From assembly GCA_003551005.1 (NCBI GenBank), contig PULR01000033.1:1-64000 (forward strand): a stretch of 64,000 nucleotides of DNA, read 5' to 3'. Under the pieces are notes generated by a model that ran no database searches, was not told where the DNA came from, and saw only the letters and a program-made list of their open reading frames with translations. A program made the position numbers and the translations under genes. This DNA comes from Mollicutes bacterium (GTDB lineage Bacteria > Bacillota_I > Bacilli_A > Izemoplasmatales > Izemoplasmataceae). Positions 39,091 to 49,579 of the stretch are shown piece after piece (the first letter of the stretch is position 1; every line of letters starts with the position of its first letter).

Positions 39091-40356
39091 ATGAGAGACC
39101 ATGCCATCGAAGCCAGAGAACGTTTGTATGAAAGAATCGAGCCCGGATCCATGGTGCTGCTCTTCTCGGGCTTTCCGCCCCACAAGAGCCAGGACCAGCG
39201 CTACGACTACACGGCGCAACGCAACTTCTACTATCTGACGAACCTCGCCGAACCCAATCAGGTGCTGTTGCTGCTCAAGGGCGAGTCGACCACGAAGACT
39301 CTTCTATTCATTGAAGAGACGACGGAGCACATGCGCAAATGGGAAGGGGAGAGACCTTCGAAGGAGGCGGTGTCAGAGCGTTCCGGAATCCCGGAGGAGA
39401 ATGTGCGCTACCTCAAGGACTTCGAAGGCGTCATCAACCGGATTGCGAATCACGCCAGAGGCCCCGTTTCTCCGCCTCCAGGCATCCTATATCTCGATCT
39501 GCACCATCCTTCCTTCAAAGAGCGACCCGCGGCGATGCAGCACGCCCGCACCCTGTTAGAGAACTACCCGGAGTTCGACGTGCATGATGCGAACCGGCAT
39601 CTTTCCTATCTGCGCATGTTCAAATCGGCTTCGGAACTCGAGATGATCCGCCGGGCGGTCGAGATCACCAAGCAGGGTCTTAGTCGTATCCAGCAGTCGT
39701 TGGGGCGACGGACATACGAATACGAGCTGCAGGCTGATTTTCTTCATGAAATCACGCTTGCGGGCAGCGGCGGAGAGGCGTTCGACACCATCGCCGCTTC
39801 CGGCGGGAATGCGGCCGTGCTGCACTACACGCAGAATAACGACCGCCTCGGCGATGACAGCTGCATCCTCTTTGACCTCGGAGCTCTTTATGGTCCCTAC
39901 GCGGCCGACATCTCCCGCGTCTACCCGCTCTCCGGTGCGTTCACCAAACGGCAGCGGGCGATTTACGAGGCGGTCCTCGAGGTCAACCAGGCGACCATCC
40001 GTCAAGTCCGGCCGGGAGTGACCTGGGAGGAGCTCAACACCTTCGCCCGGGAGCGCCTTGCTAGGCACGCCGTCGAGCTCGGCCTGATTGAAGACGAGTC
40101 GCGGATCGGTGATGTCTACTACCACAGCATCGGGCATTTCCTCGGGCTGGACGTCCACGATGTCGGACACTACCAGCAGCCCCTTGAAGCGGGTATGGTG
40201 CTGACCATCGAACCCGGTCTCTACACACGCGAGGAAGGCATCGGCATCCGCATCGAGGACAACATTCTCGTGACCGAAAAGGGTCATGAGAATCTCAGTC
40301 TTTCAATCGACAAGGACCCCGACGCTATTGAAAGCAACATCCAGGGAGCCCGCTGA
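39091..40356 (+). CDS. pepP: Xaa-Pro aminopeptidase P (M24B)
   Basis: M24 metal ligands DLGALYGPYAADISR, SIGHFLGLDVHDVG, MVLTIEPGLY; AMP_N N-terminus. Confidence 0.93.
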   Translation: MRDHAIEARERLYERIEPGSMVLLFSGFPPHKSQDQRYDYTAQRNFYYLTNLAEPNQVLLLLKGESTTKTLLFIEETTEHMRKWEGERPSKEAVSERSGIPEENVRYLKDFEGVINRIANHARGPVSPPPGILYLDLHHPSFKERPAAMQHARTLLENYPEFDVHDANRHLSYLRMFKSASELEMIRRAVEITKQGLSRIQQSLGRRTYEYELQADFLHEITLAGSGGEAFDTIAASGGNAAVLHYTQNNDRLGDDSCILFDLGALYGPYAADISRVYPLSGAFTKRQRAIYEAVLEVNQATIRQVRPGVTWEELNTFARERLARHAVELGLIEDESRIGDVYYHSIGHFLGLDVHDVGHYQQPLEAGMVLTIEPGLYTREEGIGIRIEDNILVTEKGHENLSLSIDKDPDAIESNIQGAR

Positions 40357-40362
40357 GGCGTC

Positions 40363-42762
40363 GTGGATTATCTCGAAGGCGTCGTCGAGTCGGTGCTCTT
40401 CCACAAAGAGGAGACCGATTTCACCATTGCCAGGGTTCGCCTGCGGGAGCAATCCTCCGCCGCGACGCTTTTTGACCTGCCGGAAGAGACGAAGGTCGTC
40501 AAGGGAACCCTCCCCAGACCCAAGCAAGGGGAAGTCTACCGGTTCCACGGTCACTACGAGCACCACCCGAAATACGGGCCACAGTTCGCCTTCGTCCGCT
40601 ATGAGAAAAAAGAAGAGGCGAGCGCGGAGGGCGTCGTGGAATATTTCGCCAGCGACCTGTTCCCGGGCGTCGGCCGCAAGAGCGCGGAGCGGATTGTCGA
40701 GACCCTGGGCGCGCAGGCTCCGAGTAAAATCGCCGCCGATCCTTCCAGCCTGGACGCCGTGCCGCGGCTGAGCAAGAAGGCCAAACGTGCATTGTCCGAA
40801 GGATTGAAAGCCTACAAGGCCGACGAGCAGACCCGCATCGGCCTCCTCGGCCACGGCTTGTCGAACCGGATGGTCGACCGTCTGGTCGAGACCTATGGCG
40901 ATCAGGCACGCCGCGTCGTCGAGGACAATCCCTACCGGCTCATCGAGGATGTCGAGGGCATCGGTTTCGAACGCGCGGACGGCATCGCCAGGCAGCTCGG
41001 TTTCGAAGCCGACGACCCCCGTCGCATCCGGGCGCTGCTGCTTGCGAATCTCTACGCGCTCATCCACCGCGAGGGGCACACCCATCTGACACGTGAACGG
41101 CTTATCCAGGAGCTCGACCGGTCGCTCTCCTCGAGTGTCCCCCCGCAGGAGGAGCTGAATGCCACGCTGGATGCCCTGATCGAGGACGGGCTGCTCGTTG
41201 AAGAAAAGGAGCAGCTCACCACGCCGCGTCTCAAGCGGGCCGAGGACCAAATCGTCGAGGCGCTCAAGCGTCTCAACGGACGCTCGCGGACCATCGAGGA
41301 GTCGTCGGTCGATGCCCAGCTGGCCTCTTTCCAGGCCGAGGAAGGCATCGACTACACGGCGGAACAGCGACGTGCCGTCCAGGATGCCATGCGCCACGCG
41401 GCATTCGTCCTCACCGGCGGTCCCGGGACGGGGAAGACCACCGTCATCAAAGGGCTGGTCCATGTCTTCTCCGACTATTATTCCTGTGAAGGACCGCATT
41501 ACGACCGTGAAAGCGACATCCACCTCATCGCGCCCACCGGACGGGCGGCCAAGCGCATGAACGAGACGACCGGCGCGTACGCCAGCACCATCCACCGGTT
41601 CCTCGGATACACGTATGAGGGGACCTTCGCTCACGGCCGCACGAAGCCCAAGCCCGGACGGCTGTTCATCGTCGATGAAGCGTCGATGCTCGATGTCGAG
41701 CTCGCCGCTAGGTTGCTTGAGAGCCTTCCCGCCGACGCTACGCTGGTGCTTGTGGGCGATGAGGCCCAGCTTCCCTCCGTCGGGCCCGGCCAAGTGCTCA
41801 AGGACATCCTATCGGCGGATGTTCTGCCGGTTGTGCGCCTTGAAGGAATCCATCGCCAGGCCCGCGGCTCGAGCATCGTCGAGTTCGCCCGGGCGATCCG
41901 TGGCGGCGCCCTGCCGGACGATTTAAAAACGGTCCGTTCGGACCGCTACATCTTCCCCGAGCGCCCGGAGAACTTCCTTCCACGTCTCAAGGGGGTCGTG
42001 GATTATTTCCTCAAGCAGGGATACGACCTGTATGAGGACATCCAGATTCTCATTCCCATGTATCGGGGCGAGACGGGCATCCACCGTGTCAACGCCTATC
42101 TCCAGCAGACCTACAATCCCGAAGGCGGCAAGGCGCTCGAGCATGACGGCCGCATCTTCCGGGTCGGGGACAAGGTGCTGCAGCTTGTCAACCAGGCTGA
42201 GGACAACGTCATGAACGGCGACCTCGGGGTCGTCATCGGCGTCGATGAAGACCCTGATCGCCTGCATGTCTCCTTTTTGGGAAACGAGGTCGAGTATCGC
42301 CGCACCGCGCTCGACCGGCTGACCCATGCGTACGCTATCAGCGTGCACAAGTCGCAGGGGAGCGAGTATCCGATTGTTATCCTTCCCGTCTTCAAAAGCC
42401 ACGCCATCCTTCTCAAGCGGAAACTGCTCTATACGGCCGCGACGAGGGCCGAGTCGACCCTCGTCGTGATGGGTGAGCTCGAGATTCTCTCCCGGGCCGT
42501 CGACCGTCTCGAGGACGCCCGCACGACCCGGCTCCAGCAGAAGCTTTCCTCGCAGCTCGCGCGACGCACACGAGAGGCGGGAATCGTCCGGGCGCTGGAT
42601 CGTCTGGATGCCGACCTTGAAGGGGAGGACCGGCCCAGAACCCAGCCGGAAGCTGAACACTCCGCCTCGCCGAGCCCTCAGGACTTTCTCGAGGGCGACC
42701 CGCCCGCAGCCGATGCCACCCCGTCCGTCTCACCGTATGATTTCCTCGATCCAGAGCGCTGA
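40363..42762 (+). CDS. recD2: RecD2-type ATP-dependent 5'-3' DNA helicase
   Basis: N-terminal OB/HhH regions, LTGGPGTGKTTVIKG, VDEASMLDVELA, AISVHKSQGSEYP. Confidence 0.95.
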   Translation: MDYLEGVVESVLFHKEETDFTIARVRLREQSSAATLFDLPEETKVVKGTLPRPKQGEVYRFHGHYEHHPKYGPQFAFVRYEKKEEASAEGVVEYFASDLFPGVGRKSAERIVETLGAQAPSKIAADPSSLDAVPRLSKKAKRALSEGLKAYKADEQTRIGLLGHGLSNRMVDRLVETYGDQARRVVEDNPYRLIEDVEGIGFERADGIARQLGFEADDPRRIRALLLANLYALIHREGHTHLTRERLIQELDRSLSSSVPPQEELNATLDALIEDGLLVEEKEQLTTPRLKRAEDQIVEALKRLNGRSRTIEESSVDAQLASFQAEEGIDYTAEQRRAVQDAMRHAAFVLTGGPGTGKTTVIKGLVHVFSDYYSCEGPHYDRESDIHLIAPTGRAAKRMNETTGAYASTIHRFLGYTYEGTFAHGRTKPKPGRLFIVDEASMLDVELAARLLESLPADATLVLVGDEAQLPSVGPGQVLKDILSADVLPVVRLEGIHRQARGSSIVEFARAIRGGALPDDLKTVRSDRYIFPERPENFLPRLKGVVDYFLKQGYDLYEDIQILIPMYRGETGIHRVNAYLQQTYNPEGGKALEHDGRIFRVGDKVLQLVNQAEDNVMNGDLGVVIGVDEDPDRLHVSFLGNEVEYRRTALDRLTHAYAISVHKSQGSEYPIVILPVFKSHAILLKRKLLYTAATRAESTLVVMGELEILSRAVDRLEDARTTRLQQKLSSQLARRTREAGIVRALDRLDADLEGEDRPRTQPEAEHSASPSPQDFLEGDPPAADATPSVSPYDFLDPER

Positions 42763-42765
42763 GAC

Positions 42766-42794
42766 TTGCATTCGCACGGGGGATTTAGTATAAT
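42766..42794 (+). promoter_or_regulatory. Promoter of the alaS T-box operon
   Basis: TTGCAT-17 nt-TATAAT. Confidence 0.75.
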
Positions 42795-42802
42795 ACAATA
42801 AA

Positions 42803-43013
42803 TCGATGACGAAGACGAGTAGACGGCATCGACGCGTTGAAGAGAGTCCGTGGCGCTGTGAACGGGCCGCGTCCCCGTCGAAGCTCCTTCTGAGAGACGG
42901 GGGTGAAAACCCCGTCCGCCGGCAAGGCGTTACGTTGACGAGAGCCCTGCGAGGAACTAAGGTGGTACCGCGGCCCGGCCGTCCTTAAGTTGATTTAAGG
43001 GCGTTTTTTATTG
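42803..43013 (+). promoter_or_regulatory. T-box leader (Ala) of alaS with terminator
   Basis: AGAGAG motif, GCT specifier in GAAGCTCCTTCTGAG (42883-42885), GGTGGTACCGCGG, terminator CGTCCTTAAGTTGATTTAAGGGCGTTTTTT. Confidence 0.95.
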
Positions 43014-43035
43014 AAAGACACTGGAGGGATCCTGA

Positions 43036-45663
43036 ATGCGTAAACTGAGTGGCCATCAAATCAAGAAACTCTGGCTTGAATTCTTCAAGCAGAAGGGGCA
43101 TAAAGTAGAGGAGAGCGCCAGCCTCGTGCCGATCAACGACCCCACGCTCCTGTTCATCAATGCGGGCGTCGCTCCTCTCAAGGACTATTTCGACGGGACG
43201 CGGACACCCTCGAACCCCCGTCTTGCCAACGTGCAGAAATGCATCCGCACCAACGACATCGAAAACGTCGGTCAGACGGCCCGCCATCACACGTTCTTCG
43301 AAATGCTCGGTAATTTCTCCATCGGGGATTATTTCCGCGATGAAGCCATTGAGGGGGGATATGAACTGCTCACCGGCGAATCGTGGGTCAACCTCGACCC
43401 GGAGCGTCTGTACGTGACGGTCTATCCGACCGATCGAGAATCCCGCAAGAAATGGCGCGAGGTCGGGATTCCCGATGAACGCATCCTCGAGAGCGAGGAA
43501 TGTTTCTGGGAGATCGGCCCCGGTCCGTGCGGCCCCTCGACGGAAATCTTCTACGATCGCGGCGACGCCTACGGGGAGGCCGATCTGTCTTTGATCGAGA
43601 ACGATGTCGACAACGACCGCTACATCGAGATCTGGAACATTGTCTTCTCGCAGTTCAACGCCAAGGAGGGCCTCTCAAGAGAGGAATACCCCGAGCTTCC
43701 GCAGAAGAACATCGACACCGGCATGGGTCTTGAGCGCGTCGCCTGCGTCATCCAGAACACCCCGACCAACTTCGAGACCGACCTGTTCTATCCGATCATT
43801 GAAGCCGTTGAACGGTTAAGCGGCCGCGACTATGACGGCGGGATGTCCTTCAAGGTCATCGCCGACCACATCCGCAGCGTCGTCTTCGCCCTCAGCGACG
43901 GCGCGACTTTCTCCAACGACGGTCGCGGCTACGTGCTTCGCCGCCTCCTCAGACGCGCCATCAAACACGGTCGCCACCTAGGAATCGAGAAACCCTTTCT
44001 CGGCGAACTTGTGGCTGTCGTCGTCGAGATGATGAAGGAGACTTATCCCTACCTCGAGCGCACCCGGACCTTCACCGAAAAGCTGGTGAACAAGGAGGAG
44101 AAGCAGTTCCTCGAGACGTTGAAACACGGCGAGAAGCTGCTTGAAGAGCTGCTCGAAGGAAAAGAGAAGATCATTGACGGCAAGGACGCCTTCAAGCTCT
44201 ACGATACTTATGGGTTCCCCGTCGAGCTGACGGAGGAATACGCCAGCGCCGCGGGTTTCACGGTCGACAAGGAAGGCTTCCACGAACAGATGGCCATGCA
44301 GCGGGAGCGGGCACGCGCCGCCCGCAAGGAGGCCGCCTCCATGCACGACCAGCGGCCGGAGTTTCTGCAGTTCACTGAGGAGAGCCGTTTTGTCGGTTAT
44401 GAGACCACCCAGGTACAGAGTGATATAATCAAGGTCTTCGACGACGGCGTCGTCACCAGGGAGACCCCCTTCTATGCCGAAAGCGGCGGCCAGATCGCCG
44501 ACAGCGGCGTCATCGTCAAGGACGAGCAGGTCTACACCGTGCATGATGTGCAGCGGCTGCCGAACGGTCAGCATCTGCACGTGCTCGACGAACATAGTCT
44601 GCAGGCCGGCGACACGGTCCGTCTTCACGTCGATGAGCGATCCAGGGAGCTGACAAAGGCCCATCATTCCGCGACGCATCTCCTCTATAGCGCGCTCAGG
44701 CGCAAGCTCGGTCCGCACGTCGGTCAGCAGGGCAGCCTGGTCGGGCCCGATTACCTGCGTTTCGATTTCAACCACCACGAACCGCTCGATGACGAGCAGG
44801 TGCTCGAACTTGAAGCAAGCGTCAATCAGCGGATTGCGGACGCTATTGACGTCGACGTGGAATACGCGGACGTCGAGGAGGCGAAGAAACGCGGCGCCAT
44901 CGCCGAATTCGGCGAGAAGTACGAGGACGAAGTGCGCATGGTAAACATGGACGAGACGCTGGATCTCTGCGGCGGCACGCATGTCTCCAACACCCGGGAG
45001 ATCGGCGGTTTCGCCATCGCCTCGATTGAATCGAAGGGCTCCGGCATCTACCGCATCGTCGCGCTCGCGGGCGAGCGTGTACACGCCATCGGTGAATACC
45101 TGCACGGCTTCCTCTCCCAGCTCGACCATCTAAAGAAGAAGGCCGGCAATCTGCTTGAAGAGGCCGCTTCGGAAGGCATCGAACTGGATTATGAACCGCC
45201 CGGGCCCTTCCATCCGCAGGGCTCCTATCAGGATGTCATCGACCTCAGGCACCGGGTCGAATCCCTGCAGCGGCACGTCAGGGAACTCGGCAAGACCTTC
45301 GAGGAACGCCGCCGGCAAAAACAGCTGCAAAGCCTTGAACAATATCTGAAACAGCAGGATGAAAACCGAAACATCGTCGTCAAGACCCACGGCGTCGACA
45401 GCGGGTCGCTCAAGACACTCGCCGACCGTCTGGCCGAGCATGCCGAAGGGGCGACCGTCTTCCTCGCGAACGTGCTCGAGGATAAGCTGATCTTCATCTG
45501 CAAAAGCAACAACCCCGACATCCATGCCGGGAACCTCGTCAAGGAGGCCGCCTCGATGGCGGGCGGCGGTGGCGGCGGCAAGCCGACTTTCGCCCAGGCG
45601 GGCGCGAGGGACATTGAGAAGGTCGACGAGGTCGTCGCCTTCGTGAAGGACAGACTGTCTTGA
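43036..45663 (+). CDS. alaS: Alanine-tRNA ligase
   Basis: FKQKGHKVEESASLVPINDPTLLFINAGVAPLK, editing motif HHSATHLLYSALR, DLCGGTHVSNT. Confidence 0.97.
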   Translation: MRKLSGHQIKKLWLEFFKQKGHKVEESASLVPINDPTLLFINAGVAPLKDYFDGTRTPSNPRLANVQKCIRTNDIENVGQTARHHTFFEMLGNFSIGDYFRDEAIEGGYELLTGESWVNLDPERLYVTVYPTDRESRKKWREVGIPDERILESEECFWEIGPGPCGPSTEIFYDRGDAYGEADLSLIENDVDNDRYIEIWNIVFSQFNAKEGLSREEYPELPQKNIDTGMGLERVACVIQNTPTNFETDLFYPIIEAVERLSGRDYDGGMSFKVIADHIRSVVFALSDGATFSNDGRGYVLRRLLRRAIKHGRHLGIEKPFLGELVAVVVEMMKETYPYLERTRTFTEKLVNKEEKQFLETLKHGEKLLEELLEGKEKIIDGKDAFKLYDTYGFPVELTEEYASAAGFTVDKEGFHEQMAMQRERARAARKEAASMHDQRPEFLQFTEESRFVGYETTQVQSDIIKVFDDGVVTRETPFYAESGGQIADSGVIVKDEQVYTVHDVQRLPNGQHLHVLDEHSLQAGDTVRLHVDERSRELTKAHHSATHLLYSALRRKLGPHVGQQGSLVGPDYLRFDFNHHEPLDDEQVLELEASVNQRIADAIDVDVEYADVEEAKKRGAIAEFGEKYEDEVRMVNMDETLDLCGGTHVSNTREIGGFAIASIESKGSGIYRIVALAGERVHAIGEYLHGFLSQLDHLKKKAGNLLEEAASEGIELDYEPPGPFHPQGSYQDVIDLRHRVESLQRHVRELGKTFEERRRQKQLQSLEQYLKQQDENRNIVVKTHGVDSGSLKTLADRLAEHAEGATVFLANVLEDKLIFICKSNNPDIHAGNLVKEAASMAGGGGGGKPTFAQAGARDIEKVDEVVAFVKDRLS

Positions 45664-46094
45664 AGATCCTGGGCCTGGACTTAGGCGACGCGTCCCTGGG
45701 TGTTGCGATCAGCGACACCTCCGGGTGGCTCGCGCGGGGTGTGGGCACCGTGCGCTTCGACCCCGGCGACTTCGACACCCCCCTTGAGTATCTCGCGAAT
45801 CTCATCGAGGAGGAATCCGTTGGCACCGTCGTCCTCGGTTATCCGAAGCGTCTCGATGGCACCCCGGGCGAACAGGCCCGCAAGGTCGAACGGTTCAAGG
45901 ATTTGTTGGCAAAACGGGTGGATGTTAGAATAACGTTGTACGATGAACGGCTGACCAGCAAGCAGGCCCGTGATACGCTCATCGAGGCGGGACAGCCGAA
46001 ACGTCGACGCAAACAGACGCTCGACAAGCAGGCCGCCGTCCTGCTTCTGCAGAGCTATCTCGACGGCGGAAAGGAGGATGACCAGGATGGATGA
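45660..46094 (+). CDS. ruvX: Pre-16S rRNA processing endonuclease / RuvX
   Basis: ILGLDLGDASLGVAISD, VVLGYPKRLDGTPGEQA, YDERLTSKQA; TTG start overlapping alaS stop. Confidence 0.92.
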   Translation: MKILGLDLGDASLGVAISDTSGWLARGVGTVRFDPGDFDTPLEYLANLIEEESVGTVVLGYPKRLDGTPGEQARKVERFKDLLAKRVDVRITLYDERLTSKQARDTLIEAGQPKRRRKQTLDKQAAVLLLQSYLDGGKEDDQDG

Positions 46095-46356
46095 AAACCG
46101 GATCCGCGTGACAGATGAGGCCGGCAACGAGAAGGAATACGAGATTGTCCACACCTTCGCCTCAGAACAGACCGGCAAGAGCTACGTCGTGTTCAAGGAA
46201 CCCGACGATGAGAGTGGCGAAGTCTACGCCATGATCTATGAAGAATCCGCCGAGGAAGACGGCGGTACGCTCACGCCCATCGAGACCGATGAGGAGTGGA
46301 ATCTGATCGAGGTGGAGCTCGAGCGGTTCGCCGAAGAGGAACCGACCGAACAGTGA
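46087..46356 (+). CDS. DUF1292 protein (YrzB-like)
   Basis: Short acidic DUF1292 pattern (VVFKEPDDESGEVYAMIYEE); position between ruvX and trmR. Confidence 0.85.
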   Translation: MDENRIRVTDEAGNEKEYEIVHTFASEQTGKSYVVFKEPDDESGEVYAMIYEESAEEDGGTLTPIETDEEWNLIEVELERFAEEEPTEQ

Positions 46357-46943
46357 GCGAAGCGACCCTTGAACGGCTCCGTAGCCTCGCGATGGCGCGC
46401 GGCATCCCGATTGTCTCACAGTCGTGCGCCCGCTTCCTCGAACAGATGGTGAAACTGAGCCGGATCGATGTGCTCGTGGAGGCCGGCAGCGCCATCGGCT
46501 ATTCCGCCCTCCGCGTCGCTTTGCATACGCCGGATCTGAAAATCGTCGGCTATGAAAAGCAGGCAAAGCTGGCCGAAGAAGCGACCCTTCACGCCGGACA
46601 GTTCAAGGTCGCCGACCGTGTGCGCTTTGTGGCGCAGCCGGCCGAATCGGCCGCGCTCCCCCTGCCGGAGGGCCCGATCGGCGGGCTGTTCATCGATGCG
46701 GCGAAGGCGTCCTATCTTAACATCTTCGAGACCTTCGAGCCGTATCTCGCGCCGGGCGCCTTCGTGCTCGCCGATAATGCTTCTTTCAAGGGCCTCGACC
46801 CCGAGAGGGCCGCGCCCCGCCACCGCCGGCTGATCGAGCGGATGCAGCAGTTCAACGAGCGGCTGCTTGCACGGCCCGGTTATGATGTGGCGCGTTATGA
46901 CATCGGCGATGGGTTGCTGCTGGCGATCAAGGTGGAGGATTGA
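46353..46943 (+). CDS. trmR: O-methyltransferase, tRNA 5-hydroxyuridine methyltransferase (YrrM/TrmR)
   Basis: O-methyltransferase family 3 pattern (LVEAGSAIGYSALRVA, GLFIDAAKASYLNIF); adjacent to both U32 genes. Confidence 0.82.
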   Translation: MSEATLERLRSLAMARGIPIVSQSCARFLEQMVKLSRIDVLVEAGSAIGYSALRVALHTPDLKIVGYEKQAKLAEEATLHAGQFKVADRVRFVAQPAESAALPLPEGPIGGLFIDAAKASYLNIFETFEPYLAPGAFVLADNASFKGLDPERAAPRHRRLIERMQQFNERLLARPGYDVARYDIGDGLLLAIKVED

Positions 46944-46946
46944 TTT

Positions 46947-47810
46947 ATGGACATTATCGTTGCGGCGGATGCGCCGCTAGTTGAATCCTTGAAGACGTCG
47001 TCCGCGGACGGCGTCATTTTTGGTGTCGCCCCGTTCGCACAGCGGTTCCGTGAGAATTATAAACCCTCCCGGCTGCGCGAACTTCTCAAGGATGTCAGTG
47101 GCGCTGGATTTGATGTCTGGCTCGCCATGAACGCCATCATCCACGAAGAGGAATTGCCACAAGTGAAGCAAACGCTGGAAGCGCTCCGGGGAGTTTCGGC
47201 CAGCGGCCTTCTGTTTGCCGATCTTGCTATCATCCGGCTCGCGAAGGCAGTGGGGCTGGAACTGCCCTTGATCTATCATCCGGAGACATATGTCACCTCG
47301 GCGGCCGATGTCCGCGCGCTCGCCGCTGCCGGCGTCGATGTCCATGTCCTCGCACGAGAGAGTACGCTTGAAGGCATCGAGCGCATTGCCGAAGAGACCG
47401 ATGCCAAGCTTGCCTTCGTCGGACACGGGCATTTGAACATGTTCCATTCACGCCGTCATCAGCTGTCGCTCTTCGCCGAGCAGCAGCAACAATCCCCCCC
47501 TGCCCGCGGGATTGTGCACTACATCCGGGAACACTCCCGCGAAGGGCGTTGTCCCATCTACGAAGACGCCCGCGGAACGCATATCTTCCGCCCGCATCCG
47601 AGTGCCGCCTTCCAAGCCGTCGAGTCGTTCAAGAACCATCTTGATTTTTTGATCGTCGATTCCCTTCTGCTTGAAGACGCTGCCGTGCTCACCGCCGTCG
47701 AGGATTACGCCCGTGCACGCAGCGGGCAGACCATCAAAGGCGATTATCGTCAGTACGATTCAGGATTCCTCTTCGAACAGACGGGTCTGAAACCGGGCGG
47801 TCGATCGTGA
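46947..47810 (+). CDS. trhP1: Peptidase U32 family protein, tRNA hydroxylation (YrrN/TrhP1)
   Basis: U32 fold without the Cys cluster; immediately upstream of YrrO-like gene. Confidence 0.8.
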   Translation: MDIIVAADAPLVESLKTSSADGVIFGVAPFAQRFRENYKPSRLRELLKDVSGAGFDVWLAMNAIIHEEELPQVKQTLEALRGVSASGLLFADLAIIRLAKAVGLELPLIYHPETYVTSAADVRALAAAGVDVHVLARESTLEGIERIAEETDAKLAFVGHGHLNMFHSRRHQLSLFAEQQQQSPPARGIVHYIREHSREGRCPIYEDARGTHIFRPHPSAAFQAVESFKNHLDFLIVDSLLLEDAAVLTAVEDYARARSGQTIKGDYRQYDSGFLFEQTGLKPGGRS

Positions 47811-49027
47811 TGGCACGGCCGGAACTGCTTGCGCCCGCTGGAGATCTTGAACGTCTCAAAGTAGCCATCCGGTACGGCGCGGATGCGGTCTATCTCGGCG
47901 GAAAGTCGTTCAGCCTCCGAGCCCGGGCGTCGAATTTCACGCTCGCCGACATTGCCGAGGGCGTCCGTCATGCCCACGCCCGCGGCGCCCGCGTCTATGT
48001 CACAACCAACATCCTGCCACGACCCGGTGAGCTCGATGGTTTCTGCGACTATCTCGCAGAGCTTGAACGCATCGGTATCGACGGGCTCATCTGTGCGTCC
48101 CCGGGAATCATCCAGCTGGCGCTGCAGCATTCGTCGCTTCCCGTACACGTCTCGACCCAGCAATCGTTGACGAACAGCGAGGCCGTGAACTTCTGGTATT
48201 CGCGCGGCGTGGAGCGGGTCATCCTCGCGAGGGAGCTCTCGCTTGAAGAGATCCGCACGCTTCGCGCACGCACCGGTGTAGAGCTCGAGGCCTTCGTTCA
48301 CGGAGGCATGTGCGCATCCTATTCGGGGAAATGCACGCTCTCGAACACGCTGGCCGCCCGGGATGCCAACCGGGGCGGTTGTGCGCATTCCTGCCGGTGG
48401 GCCTACGAGCTGCTGGGCCCGCGTCTTGAAAGCCGCTTCGAGGATGCCTTCTCCCTGAGCGCGAAAGATCTGCAGGCAATACAGGAAGTGCCCGAGCTCT
48501 ATTCGCTCGGCATCGACGCGTTAAAGATTGAAGGGCGCATGAAGAGCGTGCACTATGTCGCCACCGTCGTCAACACCTACCGGCGGCTGATTGATACGTT
48601 GCACGCCGGCGAACCGCTCAAGCTAAAGACGTTCCTTGAGGAGATCGCCAAGGCCGAGAACCGTCCGACAGCCTCCGGTCATCTCCGCGGGACGCCCACG
48701 CGGGACGCCCAGCTTTTCAGCCGGGATGCGAGACGTCCAATCCAGCGTTTCGCCGCTTTGGTCCGCGATTATGACACCGAGCGCGGCGAAGCAGTCCTCG
48801 AACAGCGCAGCCCCTTCCGGGTGGGGGATACGCTCGAGGTCCTCTCGCCCGATCTTCCGGGGGAGACCATCACAATCAGCGAGCTGAGGGACGAAGCCGG
48901 CATACCCATCGCCGTTGCCCGCCACCCCAGACAGCGTCTGCGACTGCGGACGGACGTCGCCCTCAAGCCCTACGACATCCTTCGCAAACAAGCGCCGAAT
49001 TCAATTGCCACAACTAGGAAAACATGA
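47810..49027 (+). CDS. trhP2: Peptidase U32 family protein, tRNA hydroxylation (YrrO/TrhP2)
   Basis: ELLAPAGDLERLKVAIRYGADAVYLGG, FVHGGMCASYSGKC, GGCAHSCRW, LKIEGRMKSVHYVA. Confidence 0.92.
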   Translation: MARPELLAPAGDLERLKVAIRYGADAVYLGGKSFSLRARASNFTLADIAEGVRHAHARGARVYVTTNILPRPGELDGFCDYLAELERIGIDGLICASPGIIQLALQHSSLPVHVSTQQSLTNSEAVNFWYSRGVERVILARELSLEEIRTLRARTGVELEAFVHGGMCASYSGKCTLSNTLAARDANRGGCAHSCRWAYELLGPRLESRFEDAFSLSAKDLQAIQEVPELYSLGIDALKIEGRMKSVHYVATVVNTYRRLIDTLHAGEPLKLKTFLEEIAKAENRPTASGHLRGTPTRDAQLFSRDARRPIQRFAALVRDYDTERGEAVLEQRSPFRVGDTLEVLSPDLPGETITISELRDEAGIPIAVARHPRQRLRLRTDVALKPYDILRKQAPNSIATTRKT

Positions 49028-49061
49028 TAGAATGGCTTTAATCCGAAAAGGAGGTTTCAAC

Positions 49062-49529
49062 ATGGACAACAACGGCCACAAACTCACAAAAGCCGGGTTC
49101 GAGAAGCTCAAGCAGGAGCTGCACGAACTCAAGACAACGGAACGGGAACGCAATCTCGAGGCTTTAAAGGAGGCCCGCTCGCAAGGCGACTTGAGTGACA
49201 ATGCGGACTACGACGCGGCGCGCGATGAGCAGGCCCGCATCGAAGCCCGCATCAAGGAGATCGAATACATCCTCAAGCACGCGGAGCTGATCGATGTCTC
49301 ACCGGGCGACAAGGTGAGCATCGGCAAGACGGTGAAGCTGAGAATCAACGGCAACACGGAGAAGTACTACAACATCGTCGGTTCGCTCGAGGCGGATCCC
49401 TTCGAGAACAAGATCTCCAACGAGTCCCCCATCGGCCGGGCGCTTCTCGGCATGAAGCAGGGTCAGTCCAAGCGGGTCAAGACCGGCGCCAACAAGGAAA
49501 CCGTCGTTGAAGTCATGGAAGTCAAATAG
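49062..49529 (+). CDS. greA: Transcription elongation factor GreA
   Basis: LTKAGFEKLKQELHEL, EARSQGDLSDNADYDAARDEQ, SPIGRALLG. Confidence 0.95.
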   Translation: MDNNGHKLTKAGFEKLKQELHELKTTERERNLEALKEARSQGDLSDNADYDAARDEQARIEARIKEIEYILKHAELIDVSPGDKVSIGKTVKLRINGNTEKYYNIVGSLEADPFENKISNESPIGRALLGMKQGQSKRVKTGANKETVVEVMEVK

Positions 49530-49579
49530 CGCTAGAACGTCCGTCGTTTTTTTTCTCCATAACAAGCGAGGTGAACGGG

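Noticed and set aside
40303-41793. 496-aa minus-strand ORF opposite recD2
   Set aside because: Shadow of recD2, which carries all helicase motifs.
43978-45129. 383-aa minus-strand ORF opposite alaS
   Set aside because: Shadow of alaS.
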